In this document: in pieces, positions 8,769 through 17,596 of the stretch
Position numbering within the stretch: position 1 is the stretch's first letter
Layout: each line of letters opens with the position of its first letter
Source of the DNA: Oceanobacillus indicireducens
GTDB lineage: Bacteria > Bacillota > Bacilli > Bacillales > Amphibacillaceae
Assembly: GCF_014647195.1 (NCBI RefSeq)
Contig: NZ_BMOS01000019.1
Coordinates: 1-64,000, forward strand
DNA length: 64,000 bases
Direction of reading: 5' to 3'
Program-made: the position numbers and the translations under genes
The notes under the pieces: model-generated
The model's input: the letters and a program-made list of their open reading frames with translations, nothing else
The model's database searches: none
Told to the model about the DNA's origin: nothing

Positions 8769-9995
8769 ATGTCAAATTTAAAACAAGAAAACACATTACT
8801 TTCCGTGAAGGATCAGAAGGCTCGTAGAAGATCCCTCATTGGAGCGGCGTTTTTAATGGCAACGTCTGCAGTGGGGCCGGGATTCCTCACACAAACAGCA
8901 GTATTCACAGAATCGCTTTTGGCAAGCTTCGGTTTTGTCATATTCATTTCGATTCTATTAGATATAGGTGCACAGCTTAATGTATGGCGTATTATTAGTG
9001 TTTCAGGACTGCGCGGTCAGGAAATTGCGAATAAAGTTTTGCCAGGGTTAGGGTTCGTTGTCGCCATCTTTATCGTTATTGGTGGTCTTGCCTTTAATAT
9101 CGGAAATATTGGCGGGGCAGGCTTAGGAGTTAACGTTGTACTAGGAATAGATCCAACAGTCGGAGCATTGATTTCTGCTGCATTTGCAATCTTCATATTC
9201 CTATCAAAAGAAGCTGGAGCGGCAATGGACAGGATTGTAAATGTTTTAGGAGCATTGTTAGTCCTTTTGATAGGTTATGTCATGTTCGTGAGTCAACCAC
9301 CGATGGGGGAAGCGATTTATCGGACGTTCGTTCCACTTGAGCTTGATGTGTACGCGATTATTACAATTGTTGGTGGTACGGTTGGTGGGTATATCACGTT
9401 TTCTGGAGGCCACCGGTTACTCGATGCAGGAATTAAAGGTAAGGAATCGATTCCCGAAGTGAAAAGAACGGCTGTACTCGGTATTAGTGTCGCTTCACTC
9501 GTCCGGATTTTACTTTTCCTAGCGGTGTTAGGAGTTGTTTCTCAAAGAGTTGCCCTTGATCCGAGCAATCCTGCAGCAACTGTTTTCCAATCAGCCGCTG
9601 GTGATATTGGTTACCGATTATTTGGGATCGTTCTATGGGTTGCGGGTATCACCTCCGTCATAGGAGCGGCATATACATCCGTATCCTTCTTGCGCACCTT
9701 CCATCCGGTCATTGATAAATTTCATAAATACTGGATCATCGCATTTATTATCATTTCAACATTCGTATTTGTGACGATTGGTGAAGCTACAACCTTGCTT
9801 GTTCTTGCGGGAGCGGTAAATGGCTTGATTCTGCCACTCGTATTAGGCTCTATGCTGCTTGCAGCCCATAACAAGAAGATTATAGGAGACTACAAACACC
9901 CGGTGTGGTTGACGATATTTGGAGCGCTCGTTGTCATCTTAACTACAATACTCGGAGTCCGCACATTGATTCAAATGATCCCACAGCTATTCTAA
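8769..9995 (+). CDS. NRAMP-related membrane transporter (YcsG-like)
   Basis: A 408-residue protein with about eleven hydrophobic segments and the overall NRAMP fold signature. Classical metal-transporting NRAMPs carry DPGN in helix 1 and MPH in helix 6. Here the helix 1 position reads SAVGPGFLTQTAVFTESL and the helix 6 region reads GGTVGGYITFSGGHRLLDAG, so the metal ligands are absent. It is directly followed by pxpB, pxpA and pxpC, the same association as Bacillus ycsG with ycsF/kipI/kipA. A role in importing 5-oxoproline or a related organic substrate, rather than Mn2+, is an inference from those two facts. Ribosome site AGGAGG, ATG 8769. Confidence 0.85.
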   Translation: MSNLKQENTLLSVKDQKARRRSLIGAAFLMATSAVGPGFLTQTAVFTESLLASFGFVIFISILLDIGAQLNVWRIISVSGLRGQEIANKVLPGLGFVVAIFIVIGGLAFNIGNIGGAGLGVNVVLGIDPTVGALISAAFAIFIFLSKEAGAAMDRIVNVLGALLVLLIGYVMFVSQPPMGEAIYRTFVPLELDVYAIITIVGGTVGGYITFSGGHRLLDAGIKGKESIPEVKRTAVLGISVASLVRILLFLAVLGVVSQRVALDPSNPAATVFQSAAGDIGYRLFGIVLWVAGITSVIGAAYTSVSFLRTFHPVIDKFHKYWIIAFIIISTFVFVTIGEATTLLVLAGAVNGLILPLVLGSMLLAAHNKKIIGDYKHPVWLTIFGALVVILTTILGVRTLIQMIPQLF

Positions 9996-10034
9996 TCATG
10001 ATAGAATAAGAATACACATGGTAAACGTGAAATC

Positions 10035-10781
10035 ATGACAGAAATGGTGAAAGCAATGTTTGAAATCAGTATGTACGGTGATAGGGGAATTCGAATCCAA
10101 CTAGGAACTGCGATTTCAAAAAAGACGAACGAGCGTATTCGTCATTTCTCTGTTCTCTTGGAGAAGGAAAATATTCCGGGAATCATCGAATGGATTCCAG
10201 CCTATACAGCATTGTCGATTTATTATGATCCATTTTTGATTTCATACGATTCCTTAGTGAATCGTATGAAATCCCTTTATGAAAAACATTCACTCGTCGA
10301 ATTGCCTCCACCGCTAGTTACGGAGATACCTGTCTACTATGGGGAGGAATATGGTCCCGACCTTGGATTTGTCGCTGAACATAATGGACTTACCACCAAA
10401 GAAGCAATTCAGATTCATACGGGTACCAATTATCTTATCTATATGATGGGATTCTCTCCGGGATTTCCATATCTTGGGGGGATGTCAAAAGAAATCGCTA
10501 CCCCACGGCATGCATCTCCCCGGGCAAAGGTTCCAGCAGGAGCTGTAGGGATAGCTGGTGCCCAAACGGGAATCTATTCAATGGAAAGCCCTGGAGGCTG
10601 GCGAATTATCGGAAGAACTCCAGTGAAATTATATAATCCATTCGATAGGCAACCCATTTTACTTCGAGCAGGGAATTATATTCGTTTCTCCTCTATAACA
10701 AAAACAGAATATGAGGAAATTCAGACAGCTGTATCACTTGGAACTTATGAGCCGAAAGTGGAACAATACAGAGGGGAGTGA
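10035..10781 (+). CDS. pxpB: 5-oxoprolinase subunit PxpB (KipI family)
   Basis: A 248-residue KipI-family protein (carboxyltransferase domain, subdomain C/D). Visible family features are GDRGIRIQLG near the start, the GTNYLIYMMGFSPGFPYLGG block, PRHASPRAKVPAGAVGIAGAQTGIYS and SPGGWRIIGRTP. With PxpA and PxpC it forms the ATP-dependent prokaryotic 5-oxoprolinase, which opens 5-oxo-L-proline to glutamate. The Bacillus homologue KipI also inhibits the sporulation kinase KinA, so regulatory action is possible. ATG 10056, preceded by GGTGA, is an alternative start matching the usual N-terminus. It overlaps or abuts pxpA, indicating coupling. Confidence 0.9.
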   Translation: MTEMVKAMFEISMYGDRGIRIQLGTAISKKTNERIRHFSVLLEKENIPGIIEWIPAYTALSIYYDPFLISYDSLVNRMKSLYEKHSLVELPPPLVTEIPVYYGEEYGPDLGFVAEHNGLTTKEAIQIHTGTNYLIYMMGFSPGFPYLGGMSKEIATPRHASPRAKVPAGAVGIAGAQTGIYSMESPGGWRIIGRTPVKLYNPFDRQPILLRAGNYIRFSSITKTEYEEIQTAVSLGTYEPKVEQYRGE

Positions 10782-10786
10782 AAGGC

Positions 10787-11554
10787 TTGGAAAAATATCT
10801 CGTCGATATAAATAGTGATTTAGGCGAAAGCTTTGGTGCGTACCAAATTGGTCAAGATGATGCAGTTATGAAATATATTACTTCAGCAAATATTGCAGCG
10901 GGCTTCCATGCAGGTGATCACAATGTGATTGCACGCGCTGTAAAAATGGCGGCCGAAAACAATGTCGGAATCGGTGTCCATCCTGGGTTCCAGGATTTGC
11001 AGGGATTTGGCAGACGCCTACTTCATGTGGACCCTAAAGAAATCTATAATCTTATCGTTTATCAGATTGGTGCCGTCCAGTCTTTTGCAAAGCTATTTGA
11101 TCAGGAATTGAGTCATGTGAAACCGCACGGGGCATTGTATAATCTTGCAGCGAAAGACTTCCAGCGGGCCCAGGCTATCGCTCATGCAGTTTATGATTTC
11201 GATCCGAATCTTATCCTGTTTGGACTTGCAGGCAGTGAGCTTGTGAAAGCAGGGGAAGCGGTTGGTCTCCAAGTTGCGAATGAAGTTTTTGCCGACCGCA
11301 CTTATCAGCCGGATGGGTCACTCACACCACGGAGGGAAGCAAATGCAATGATTGAAGATCCTAAACAAGCAGTGGATCGGGTAATCCGGATGGTGAAGGA
11401 TGGAAAAGTAGAAGCTGTAGATGGAAGTGATGTGTCAATCACCGCAGATACGATCTGTGTTCATGGCGATACAGATGCGGCACTTGCCTTTGTGATGGAA
11501 CTGCAACAAGGATTAGTCAAAAATGGGATTACGATAAAAAGAGTGGGGAAGTAA
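10787..11554 (+). CDS. pxpA: 5-oxoprolinase subunit PxpA (LamB/YcsF family)
   Basis: A LamB/YcsF family protein of about 255 residues. Visible motifs are DINSDLGESFGAY at the start, ANIAAGFHAGDH, GIGVHPGFQDLQGFGRR, HVKPHGALYN, EVFADRTYQPDGSLTPR and ICVHGDT; the conserved Asp/His positions form the probable active site. It is the hydrolytic subunit of 5-oxoprolinase. The frame is open from GTG 10778, which overlaps the pxpB stop, but GAGGGG at 10771-10776 is only 1 nt from that GTG and 10 nt from TTG 10787. TTG 10787 also gives the family-typical N-terminus. pxpC follows without a gap. Confidence 0.92.
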   Translation: MEKYLVDINSDLGESFGAYQIGQDDAVMKYITSANIAAGFHAGDHNVIARAVKMAAENNVGIGVHPGFQDLQGFGRRLLHVDPKEIYNLIVYQIGAVQSFAKLFDQELSHVKPHGALYNLAAKDFQRAQAIAHAVYDFDPNLILFGLAGSELVKAGEAVGLQVANEVFADRTYQPDGSLTPRREANAMIEDPKQAVDRVIRMVKDGKVEAVDGSDVSITADTICVHGDTDAALAFVMELQQGLVKNGITIKRVGK

Positions 11555-12514
11555 ATGGAAAAGAGAATGATTGAAGTGTTGAAGCCCGGTCTCGCAACAT
11601 CTGTGCAGGATTTAGGTCGGAGTGGTTATCAGCAACTGGGAATGGTAGTTGCAGGTGCCATGGATCACTTTGCTCTTCAGATTGGAAATATCCTTGTTGG
11701 GAACAGGCGAAGTGCAGCAGGTCTAGAAGTCGTGTTAATGGGACCGAAACTACGCTTTTTAAAAGACACGGTCATTGCAATTTGCGGTGCCGACCTGTCT
11801 CCAACAATTGACGGTAAAACGATTCAGTTGTGGAAATCATATCGCCTTTCTGAAGGACAAATCCTATCCTTTGGAAAACCTGTCACAGGTTCTTATGCTT
11901 ATATCGCAGTGAGTGGCGGCATACAAACACCAAGAATTATGGGAAGTCGCTCAACCTATGTCAAAGCAAAAATCGGTGGATTGGATGGCCAATATCTTGT
12001 AAAAGGTGACGTCCTTCCAACTGGGGATCCTGTTTTGGGATGTTCTGGAAGGCAGCTCCACCCTAATCTAGTACCAGATTATGATAAACCAAGGAGAATT
12101 CGCGTTATTCTTGGTCCCGACGACAAGTCCTTTACGAAGCAGGGAATACGCACATTTTTAACAGGAACCTACAAGAAGACGTCCCGTACAGACCGGATGG
12201 GTACTCGTCTAATTGGGCCGAAGATTACCCATGCGAAGGGAGCGGATATTATTTCAGATGCAACCTTCCCCGGAACAATCCAAGTACCGGCAAATGGCCA
12301 GCCCATCATCCTACTTGCTGACCGGCAGCCAACTGGCGGATACACAAGGATTGCCACGGTAATAACAGAAGACATACCAAGATTAGCCCAAATTCAGCCA
12401 GGAAAAGAATTGACTTTCGAAGCGGTCAGCCTGGGGCTCGCCCACAATTTATACATGCGCCGCGAACGAATGCTAAAATTACTTAGCCAAGTGGGACAAG
12501 GAGTCCATCCTTAA
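11555..12514 (+). CDS. pxpC: 5-oxoprolinase subunit PxpC (KipA family, biotin-dependent carboxyltransferase-like)
   Basis: A 319-residue KipA family protein with the subdomain A/B fold seen in urea amidolyase carboxyltransferases. Typical motifs are VLKPGLATSVQDLGRSGYQQLG, GAMDHFALQIGN, TDRMGTRLIGP, GTIQVPANGQPIILLADRQPTGGYTRIATV and the C-terminal arginine-rich end. It completes the PxpABC 5-oxoprolinase. It starts at the base after the pxpA stop codon. In Bacillus KipA also counteracts KipI, linking the operon to sporulation signalling. No terminator is obvious after it. Confidence 0.93.
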   Translation: MEKRMIEVLKPGLATSVQDLGRSGYQQLGMVVAGAMDHFALQIGNILVGNRRSAAGLEVVLMGPKLRFLKDTVIAICGADLSPTIDGKTIQLWKSYRLSEGQILSFGKPVTGSYAYIAVSGGIQTPRIMGSRSTYVKAKIGGLDGQYLVKGDVLPTGDPVLGCSGRQLHPNLVPDYDKPRRIRVILGPDDKSFTKQGIRTFLTGTYKKTSRTDRMGTRLIGPKITHAKGADIISDATFPGTIQVPANGQPIILLADRQPTGGYTRIATVITEDIPRLAQIQPGKELTFEAVSLGLAHNLYMRRERMLKLLSQVGQGVHP

Positions 12515-13066
12515 CGAACCGAGCAGGATAGACCCTTCGTCCCATTTCTCCAAATAATGCCTCTAATTTTGTTAACCTCATGTTCATGCTAAACAATGCT
12601 CTCATCTGGACTGCTCCAGATTTGGAACTCTGTTTAAGATTTCAGCGAAACACTCTCATGCAGAATGAAATCAATCAGCTTTTCATTAGAACTAATCTTT
12701 TGTCTAAACCATGTCTAGTTATACACGATGTTGACGGATCATGCTTGATAGGGATGAACTGCTTTAATGATTTAGGTGCCAAAGTTGAGTATAAGAGCAA
12801 AAATTGAATACAAAATATGACATAGACTAAAGGCGTAATCTATCTGGCTCACCAGCTACCCGCAAAGCAAAAATATTCCCTAAGCTGTAAACCGTGCCTT
12901 GAATCTTGAGTTTATTCGGAAGTACATCACATAGAAAAGGTTATGTCTTCGCCTCTTTGTGTATAAAGAATATGAATTTCATTTGTAATAGCATTGTAAT
13001 TATCGTAATGTGTAGATTTATGATAAAATAGTAAGGGTGTTTACTTGCGATTAGGAGCGTTCATTC
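12515..13066. other. Intergenic region with possible promoter for the polysaccharide cluster
   Basis: About 550 bp. No clear terminator, repeat or RNA motif was recognised. A small frame at 12580-12807 has no ribosome site or recognisable product and was not called. Just before the glycosyltransferase gene at 13067, TTGTAA (about 12988) and TATGAT (13018) are weak candidate promoter boxes with non-ideal spacing; TTAGGAGCG gives the ribosome site. Confidence 0.4.
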
Positions 13067-14260
13067 ATGTCAAAAAAAGTTTTACTCATGACCCAGAATT
13101 TCTATCCCGTCATCGGGAGCTCCGGCAATCGGATGAAGAACATTTATCAACTGCTGAATGAAAACGGCATTGATGCAGATGTATTAACGACCGAACCGGC
13201 TTACCCGAATAAGAATATGTACAAAGATAGCGAATTTTGGGATGAAGAATCATTAAACGAAGAAAAACATAAAATTATACGAGTTCCAATTAAAAATAAT
13301 CGATTTCAAAATCATATTTTAAGCAGATTATTTTTTTATTTGGAAATCATGTACCGCTTCTTGCTCGAACTATGGAAACTGAGAAAGAACGGCTACGATT
13401 ATATATTAGTAAGTACACCGCCAATCTTTATCGTATTCTCCGCTTTTATCGGGAAATACGTCTTAAAATCGAAACTGATTCTTGAAGTTCGTGATCTTTG
13501 GCCGGATAGTCTTATTGGAGTAAAGACTTTCCATAATAAACCGATCATTAAAATCTTCCGCTATCTTGAGAAGAAGATGTACAGAAAGGCAGACTCCATT
13601 GTGATCAATAGTATCGGCTTCTATGATCATATCAAAGTAAAACTCAAGGAAGACAAGCCGATCACGTATATGCCGAACGGCCCCCGCCAGTATGAAATTA
13701 CGGAAGAGAAACCGGGGACAAAGGAATTTCGTGTCGTCTATACAGGCAACCTCGGACTCGCCCAGGATATTGACCACCTCAAACAAGTGGCTAATTTGCT
13801 GCACGCGGAAGGAATCCGTTTTGATGTAATCGGTTATGGCGTTCGGACAGAAGAGTTTGTGAACTACTTAGCAGAAAATAATTTAAACACCGTCCACGTT
13901 CATAAACCGACAACGCGAAAGAAAAGTCTTGAACTTATTAAAAACAGCAATGTCGCAGTCGCTTTTCTCAATGATGAAGAAGTGTTTTCCACCGTCTTAC
14001 CAGGGAAGATCATCGATTATATGACATGCAAGACACCAATCATTGCCGGTGTGAAAGGAACAGCCGCCGATATGATCACAGAGAACGAAACCGGGTTCAC
14101 CTTCGATCAGGCAGATGTCGAGGGAATCGTTGCGAAAATTGTCGATTTAAAAAACGACAAAGTAACCGAACAGCAACTCGGGGAAAATGGTATCCGTACG
14201 GTCAAGGAATATTTTCTTTGGGAAAACAACATTAAGAAGTTAATTGATATTATTAAGTAA
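13067..14260 (+). CDS. Glycosyltransferase family 4 (WbuB-like)
   Basis: A 397-residue GT-B glycosyltransferase. The N-terminal acceptor half begins with LLMTQNFYPVIGSSGNRMKN and contains LEVRDLWPDSLIGV. The C-terminal donor half (from about residue 220) has VYTGNLGLAQDIDHL, the GT4 ..FSTVLPGKIIDYMTCKTPIIAG motif with the nucleotide-sugar-binding acidic/Pro-Gly-Lys segment, and GENGIRTVKEYFLW. It should transfer a sugar from an NDP-sugar to a lipid-linked or polymer acceptor at the cytoplasmic membrane face. It is the first gene of the surface-polysaccharide block; the next GT starts 14 bp later. Donor and acceptor cannot be read from sequence. Confidence 0.9.
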   Translation: MSKKVLLMTQNFYPVIGSSGNRMKNIYQLLNENGIDADVLTTEPAYPNKNMYKDSEFWDEESLNEEKHKIIRVPIKNNRFQNHILSRLFFYLEIMYRFLLELWKLRKNGYDYILVSTPPIFIVFSAFIGKYVLKSKLILEVRDLWPDSLIGVKTFHNKPIIKIFRYLEKKMYRKADSIVINSIGFYDHIKVKLKEDKPITYMPNGPRQYEITEEKPGTKEFRVVYTGNLGLAQDIDHLKQVANLLHAEGIRFDVIGYGVRTEEFVNYLAENNLNTVHVHKPTTRKKSLELIKNSNVAVAFLNDEEVFSTVLPGKIIDYMTCKTPIIAGVKGTAADMITENETGFTFDQADVEGIVAKIVDLKNDKVTEQQLGENGIRTVKEYFLWENNIKKLIDIIK

Positions 14261-14274
14261 TGAGGGAAAAATAA

Positions 14275-15555
14275 ATGAAACGTGTAGGAATGTTTGTATG
14301 GAATCATTTCACGAATGATGCAAGGGTGCTTCGGGAATGTACGACATTATCCCGGAATGGATATGACGTCGAACTCATCTGTATTGATGACCCGAATGAC
14401 CCGGACGTGAAGCAGTATGAAGAAGTGAATGAACATTTCCGTGTTCACCGGATGCGCAGATACCCAGTCACACTAGAACTGCTTCAGAAAGCATATCGCT
14501 TCACCGCAAAACATAAATGGCCAGCTCTTCCAATCCTAGCAGTCTGGGGTTTGATGCTTTATTTTATCCCAATAATCACGATTCTGCTAACAATTCTAGT
14601 TGGCCTATTATTAAAAACAAAAGTACGAGTCGTTTGGATCCGCGGGGCATTAATCCTGCGCATGATCATCAAAGGGCACCGTGGCAAATATGATATCTAT
14701 CACTCCAATGACTTGAATACTATGCCACAAGGTTATATTAGTGCGAAATGGCGTTTTAAAAAGAAGCCGCTCATTTACGACTCGCATGAGGTCCAAACGA
14801 GCAGAACAGGTTATGATAGTCCGTGGTATAAACGCTTCGAACAATTTTTCATTAATCGTATGGACAGTATGATAGTTGAAAACGACACCCGAGCGAAATT
14901 TAATGAAGAACTTTACGGTTTTTACCCGCATGTGTTGCACAATTATCCATCCCTTGAGATCCAGCAAGTGGATGGAAAAGTTGATTTGCATGGCATACTT
15001 GGGCTCCCTAAAGATGAGAAAATTCTCCTCTATCAAGGGGGAATTCAGGCAGGAAGGGGTCTAGAAAAGCTAGTTGATGCCTATCCGTTATTTAATGAAG
15101 GAACTCTTGTCTTCATCGGTGATGGTAAAATTAAAGACAGTCTTGTGCAAACAGTGAAAGAAAGGAACTTGGAAGATGGCATTCGTTTCATTCCAAAGGT
15201 TCCTGTAAGAGACCTGCCGAAATATACGAAAAATGCCTATCTCGCGTTCCAAGTGTTGAATAATATCAACTTCAACCACTGGTCCGCTTCATCGAATAAA
15301 TTATTCGAGTATATGATGAATGAAGTCCCGGTCGTCGCTTGTAACTTCCCAGAAATTGAAAAAGTCGTGGAAGAAAGTGAGGTTGGCGTCACAATCGACC
15401 CGCACAAACCGGAGGAAATCGCCAAAGGGGTAAACTATTTGCTTGAAAACCCTGATAAACGCTCTGAGTTTAGCGCTAATTGCAAAAATGCTCGAAAGAA
15501 GTATAATTGGGAGATAGAGCAAAAGTATCTGCTTGAAGTTTACGAGAAATACTAA
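14275..15555 (+). CDS. Glycosyltransferase family 4 with membrane segment
   Basis: A 426-residue GT-B enzyme. The N-terminus (GMFVWNHFTNDARVLREC) is typical of GT4 surface-polymer transferases. Residues about 85-125 are strongly hydrophobic (LPILAVWGLMLYFIPIITIL and beyond), which would anchor or reentrantly insert the enzyme in the membrane. The donor half includes LYQGGIQAGRGLEKLVDAYPLF, and SASSNKLFEYMMNEVPVVACNFPEIEKVVEE holds the conserved E-x7-E-like site. It follows the preceding GT by 14 bp and so is co-transcribed; downstream lies a ~290-bp repeat before the UDP-ManNAc dehydrogenase. Substrates unknown. Confidence 0.9.
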   Translation: MKRVGMFVWNHFTNDARVLRECTTLSRNGYDVELICIDDPNDPDVKQYEEVNEHFRVHRMRRYPVTLELLQKAYRFTAKHKWPALPILAVWGLMLYFIPIITILLTILVGLLLKTKVRVVWIRGALILRMIIKGHRGKYDIYHSNDLNTMPQGYISAKWRFKKKPLIYDSHEVQTSRTGYDSPWYKRFEQFFINRMDSMIVENDTRAKFNEELYGFYPHVLHNYPSLEIQQVDGKVDLHGILGLPKDEKILLYQGGIQAGRGLEKLVDAYPLFNEGTLVFIGDGKIKDSLVQTVKERNLEDGIRFIPKVPVRDLPKYTKNAYLAFQVLNNINFNHWSASSNKLFEYMMNEVPVVACNFPEIEKVVEESEVGVTIDPHKPEEIAKGVNYLLENPDKRSEFSANCKNARKKYNWEIEQKYLLEVYEKY

Positions 15556-15561
15556 TCAAAA

Positions 15562-15849
15562 GTGGAAGCGCCCTTGCAGGTTAAAAACGCGATTTGTTTC
15601 GCAACACCTGGGACTGCGATTACTCGTCCCACCGAAGGGCGTTTGCACTAGCACATCCTGTGCGTCGTAGCGACGTACGGACTTCCGATTTTACCCGTAG
15701 GAGATAAAGGAAACATGCCCCTTTAGGGGTAGACGTGAGTTGGGCCTTGTCCCGTTCTTAGTCGGCCTTCCTTTTCTCCTTGAGTCGATGTTGACTTATC
15801 GTACGAAGGTGAAGGAAGTCCGCTAGTCGCTGGGCGCTGGAGCTAGACG
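15562..15849. repeat. ~290-bp dispersed repeat, copy 2 (inverted relative to copy 1)
   Basis: Reverse-complement relative of 3149-3444. Shared blocks include GCGCCCTTGCAGGTTAAAAA, TCGCAACACC, AGCACATCCTGTGCGTCGTA, CGATGTTGACTTATCG and GCTGGGCGCTGG. This copy has an extra segment (GACTGCGATTACTCGTCCCACCGAAGG) lacking at the equivalent place in copy 1, although copy 1 has GGTGGGACGAGCAGTGCGCA elsewhere. It sits between two genes of the polysaccharide cluster. Confidence 0.85.
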
Positions 15850-15908
15850 TTGCTGAAACACGCAAAACTAACAAAAAATCTATACTAAAAAGAAAGAAGG
15901 AATTCATT

Positions 15909-17165
15909 GTGAAATTATGTACCATCGGATTAGGATATATTGGACTACCGACTTCCATTATGTTTGCGAACTATGGAGTAGAAACAATCGGCGTCGATGT
16001 GAAAAAAGAAGCAGTGGACATGTTGAATAATGGAACCATTCATATAGAAGAGCCAGGTTTACAAGAAGCATTAGAAGAAGCCATGGAAAAAGGAAACTTC
16101 CGTGCATCCTTAACACCGGAGCAAGCTGACGTATTTATTATCGCCGTTCCAACGCCAAATAAACCGGACGAGCACCGTTCAATGGATATCACGTATGTTA
16201 TGCAAGCAATCGACAACATGATTCCGGTTCTTGAAAAAGGAAATGTCGTTATCGTTGAATCAACAATCGCACCACGTACGATGGATGACTATGTAAAACC
16301 GCGCCTAGAAGAAGCGGGCTTCACAATCGGTGAAGATATCTATCTAGTACATTGCCCAGAGCGCGTACTTCCAGGTCAAATCATGCACGAACTTATATAC
16401 AACAACCGGATCGTCGGTGGAATCACCGAAGCTTGTACGGATAAAGGTGCCGACGTTTACAGTACATTTGTTAAAGGTGAACTCATCAAAACAAATGCTC
16501 GTACAGCAGAAATGTCCAAATTAATGGAAAACACATACCGTGACGTGAATATTGCTCTGGCAAACGAACTTGCGAAAGTATCGAACGAGCTTGGCATCAA
16601 CGCGCTAGAAGTAATTGAAATGGCGAACAAACATCCACGTGTTAATTTACACACACCTGGACCAGGAGTTGGCGGACACTGCCTTGCAGTCGATCCGTAC
16701 TTTATCATATCCAAAGCGCCAGAAGCTTCAAAAATCATCAGTCTTTCCCGTGACGTAAACAATTCCATGCCGGAATATGTAGTAAGTGCCGCAGAAAGTC
16801 TTGTGAAAAAACATAACGGTAAGAAAATCACAATCTTCGGCCTCACCTATAAAGGAAACGTCGATGATATCCGTGAAAGCCCAGCAATGGAAATCTATGA
16901 AATCTTAAACAAAAAATCAGAATATGAAGTGGTAGCCTACGATCCGCACGTTTCGTTGAGCTTCGTCGAACAAGACTTAGACAAAGCACTTGACGGATCC
17001 AACTTAGTCTTAATCCTAAGCGACCACAACCAATTCAAAGAACTAACAGACGAAGCATTCAACAAAATGAACAACAAACAAATATTCGACACCAAAAACA
17101 TCGTCCAAAAACACTCAGACGATATTGCCTACATTAACTACGGTAATTTATACGAGTATCTCTAA
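15909..17165 (+). CDS. UDP-N-acetyl-D-mannosamine dehydrogenase (nucleotide-sugar dehydrogenase)
   Basis: A 418-residue UDP-glucose/GDP-mannose dehydrogenase-family enzyme. It has an N-terminal Rossmann motif IGLGYIGLPTSIMFAN, the VPTPNKPDEHRSMDITYV block characteristic of UDP-ManNAc dehydrogenases (WecC type), the VHCPERVLPGQIMHEL segment and the catalytic Cys258 in GVGGHCLAVDPYF; the C-terminal domain begins with FGLTYKGNVDDIRESPA. It oxidises UDP-ManNAc twice to UDP-ManNAcA. The UDP-GlcNAc 2-epimerase that would supply its substrate is at 51250-52365 in this window. GTG start behind AAGAAGGAA. UDP-glucose dehydrogenase is less likely given the motif choice. Confidence 0.88.
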   Translation: MKLCTIGLGYIGLPTSIMFANYGVETIGVDVKKEAVDMLNNGTIHIEEPGLQEALEEAMEKGNFRASLTPEQADVFIIAVPTPNKPDEHRSMDITYVMQAIDNMIPVLEKGNVVIVESTIAPRTMDDYVKPRLEEAGFTIGEDIYLVHCPERVLPGQIMHELIYNNRIVGGITEACTDKGADVYSTFVKGELIKTNARTAEMSKLMENTYRDVNIALANELAKVSNELGINALEVIEMANKHPRVNLHTPGPGVGGHCLAVDPYFIISKAPEASKIISLSRDVNNSMPEYVVSAAESLVKKHNGKKITIFGLTYKGNVDDIRESPAMEIYEILNKKSEYEVVAYDPHVSLSFVEQDLDKALDGSNLVLILSDHNQFKELTDEAFNKMNNKQIFDTKNIVQKHSDDIAYINYGNLYEYL

Positions 17166-17227
17166 ATGCTTGAAGAAGTTGGGGGAGTTTTTAAAGAAAG
17201 CAATAGATTTGTTTTGTTTAACTAGAT

Positions 17228-17523
17228 GTAAATCCGAACAACGTCTTTATCAGCTCCGGGAATATACGGAGACTTCAGTGGGGGCCGGCATTGGTCACGT
17301 CCTGTGACCAATGCCGGCACTAGAACATCCTGTTTGTCGGACGGCCTAGGTGGTGAGACCTCGCAGAGCGCAAAGCGTGCGAGACAGGCTAAGAACACGC
17401 TTGTATGTGGGAACGTCTGCGTTAACTCGTCCTGTGCGTCGAGGAACACCAGCCGCCCACGGAAAGCGATGTATATTACCGGAGCAAGATAAGAGGCACC
17501 CAATATGTCTTGTTCGGATTTAC
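17228..17523. repeat. 296-bp palindromic element with 14-bp perfect terminal inverted repeats
   Basis: GTAAATCCGAACAA (17228-17241) is exactly repeated in inverse at 17510-17523. The inversion continues inward imperfectly: CTTTATCAGCTCCGGGAATATAC near the left end mirrors GTATATTACCGGAGCAAGAT near the right. Inside is a second perfect 15-bp hairpin (GCCGGCATTGGTCAC, 17284-17298, and its complement 17304-17318; 5-nt loop). It contains no convincing gene. Its architecture resembles a MITE or other non-autonomous element inserted between the dehydrogenase and tagG. Confidence 0.82.
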
Positions 17524-17596
17524 TTCTCAAGCTAGTATTGACTCCCAACCTTTGACTTTGATACACCACTATAAATTACAAAAATAAAGGAAGCTA

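Noticed and set aside
8600-8827. 75-codon ORF overlapping the NRAMP-like gene start
   Set aside because: Overlaps the true start and ribosome site of the 8769 gene in another frame.
12580-12807. 75-codon plus-strand ORF in the gap before the glycosyltransferases
   Set aside because: No ribosome site, no recognisable motif and no coding-like composition; left as intergenic.
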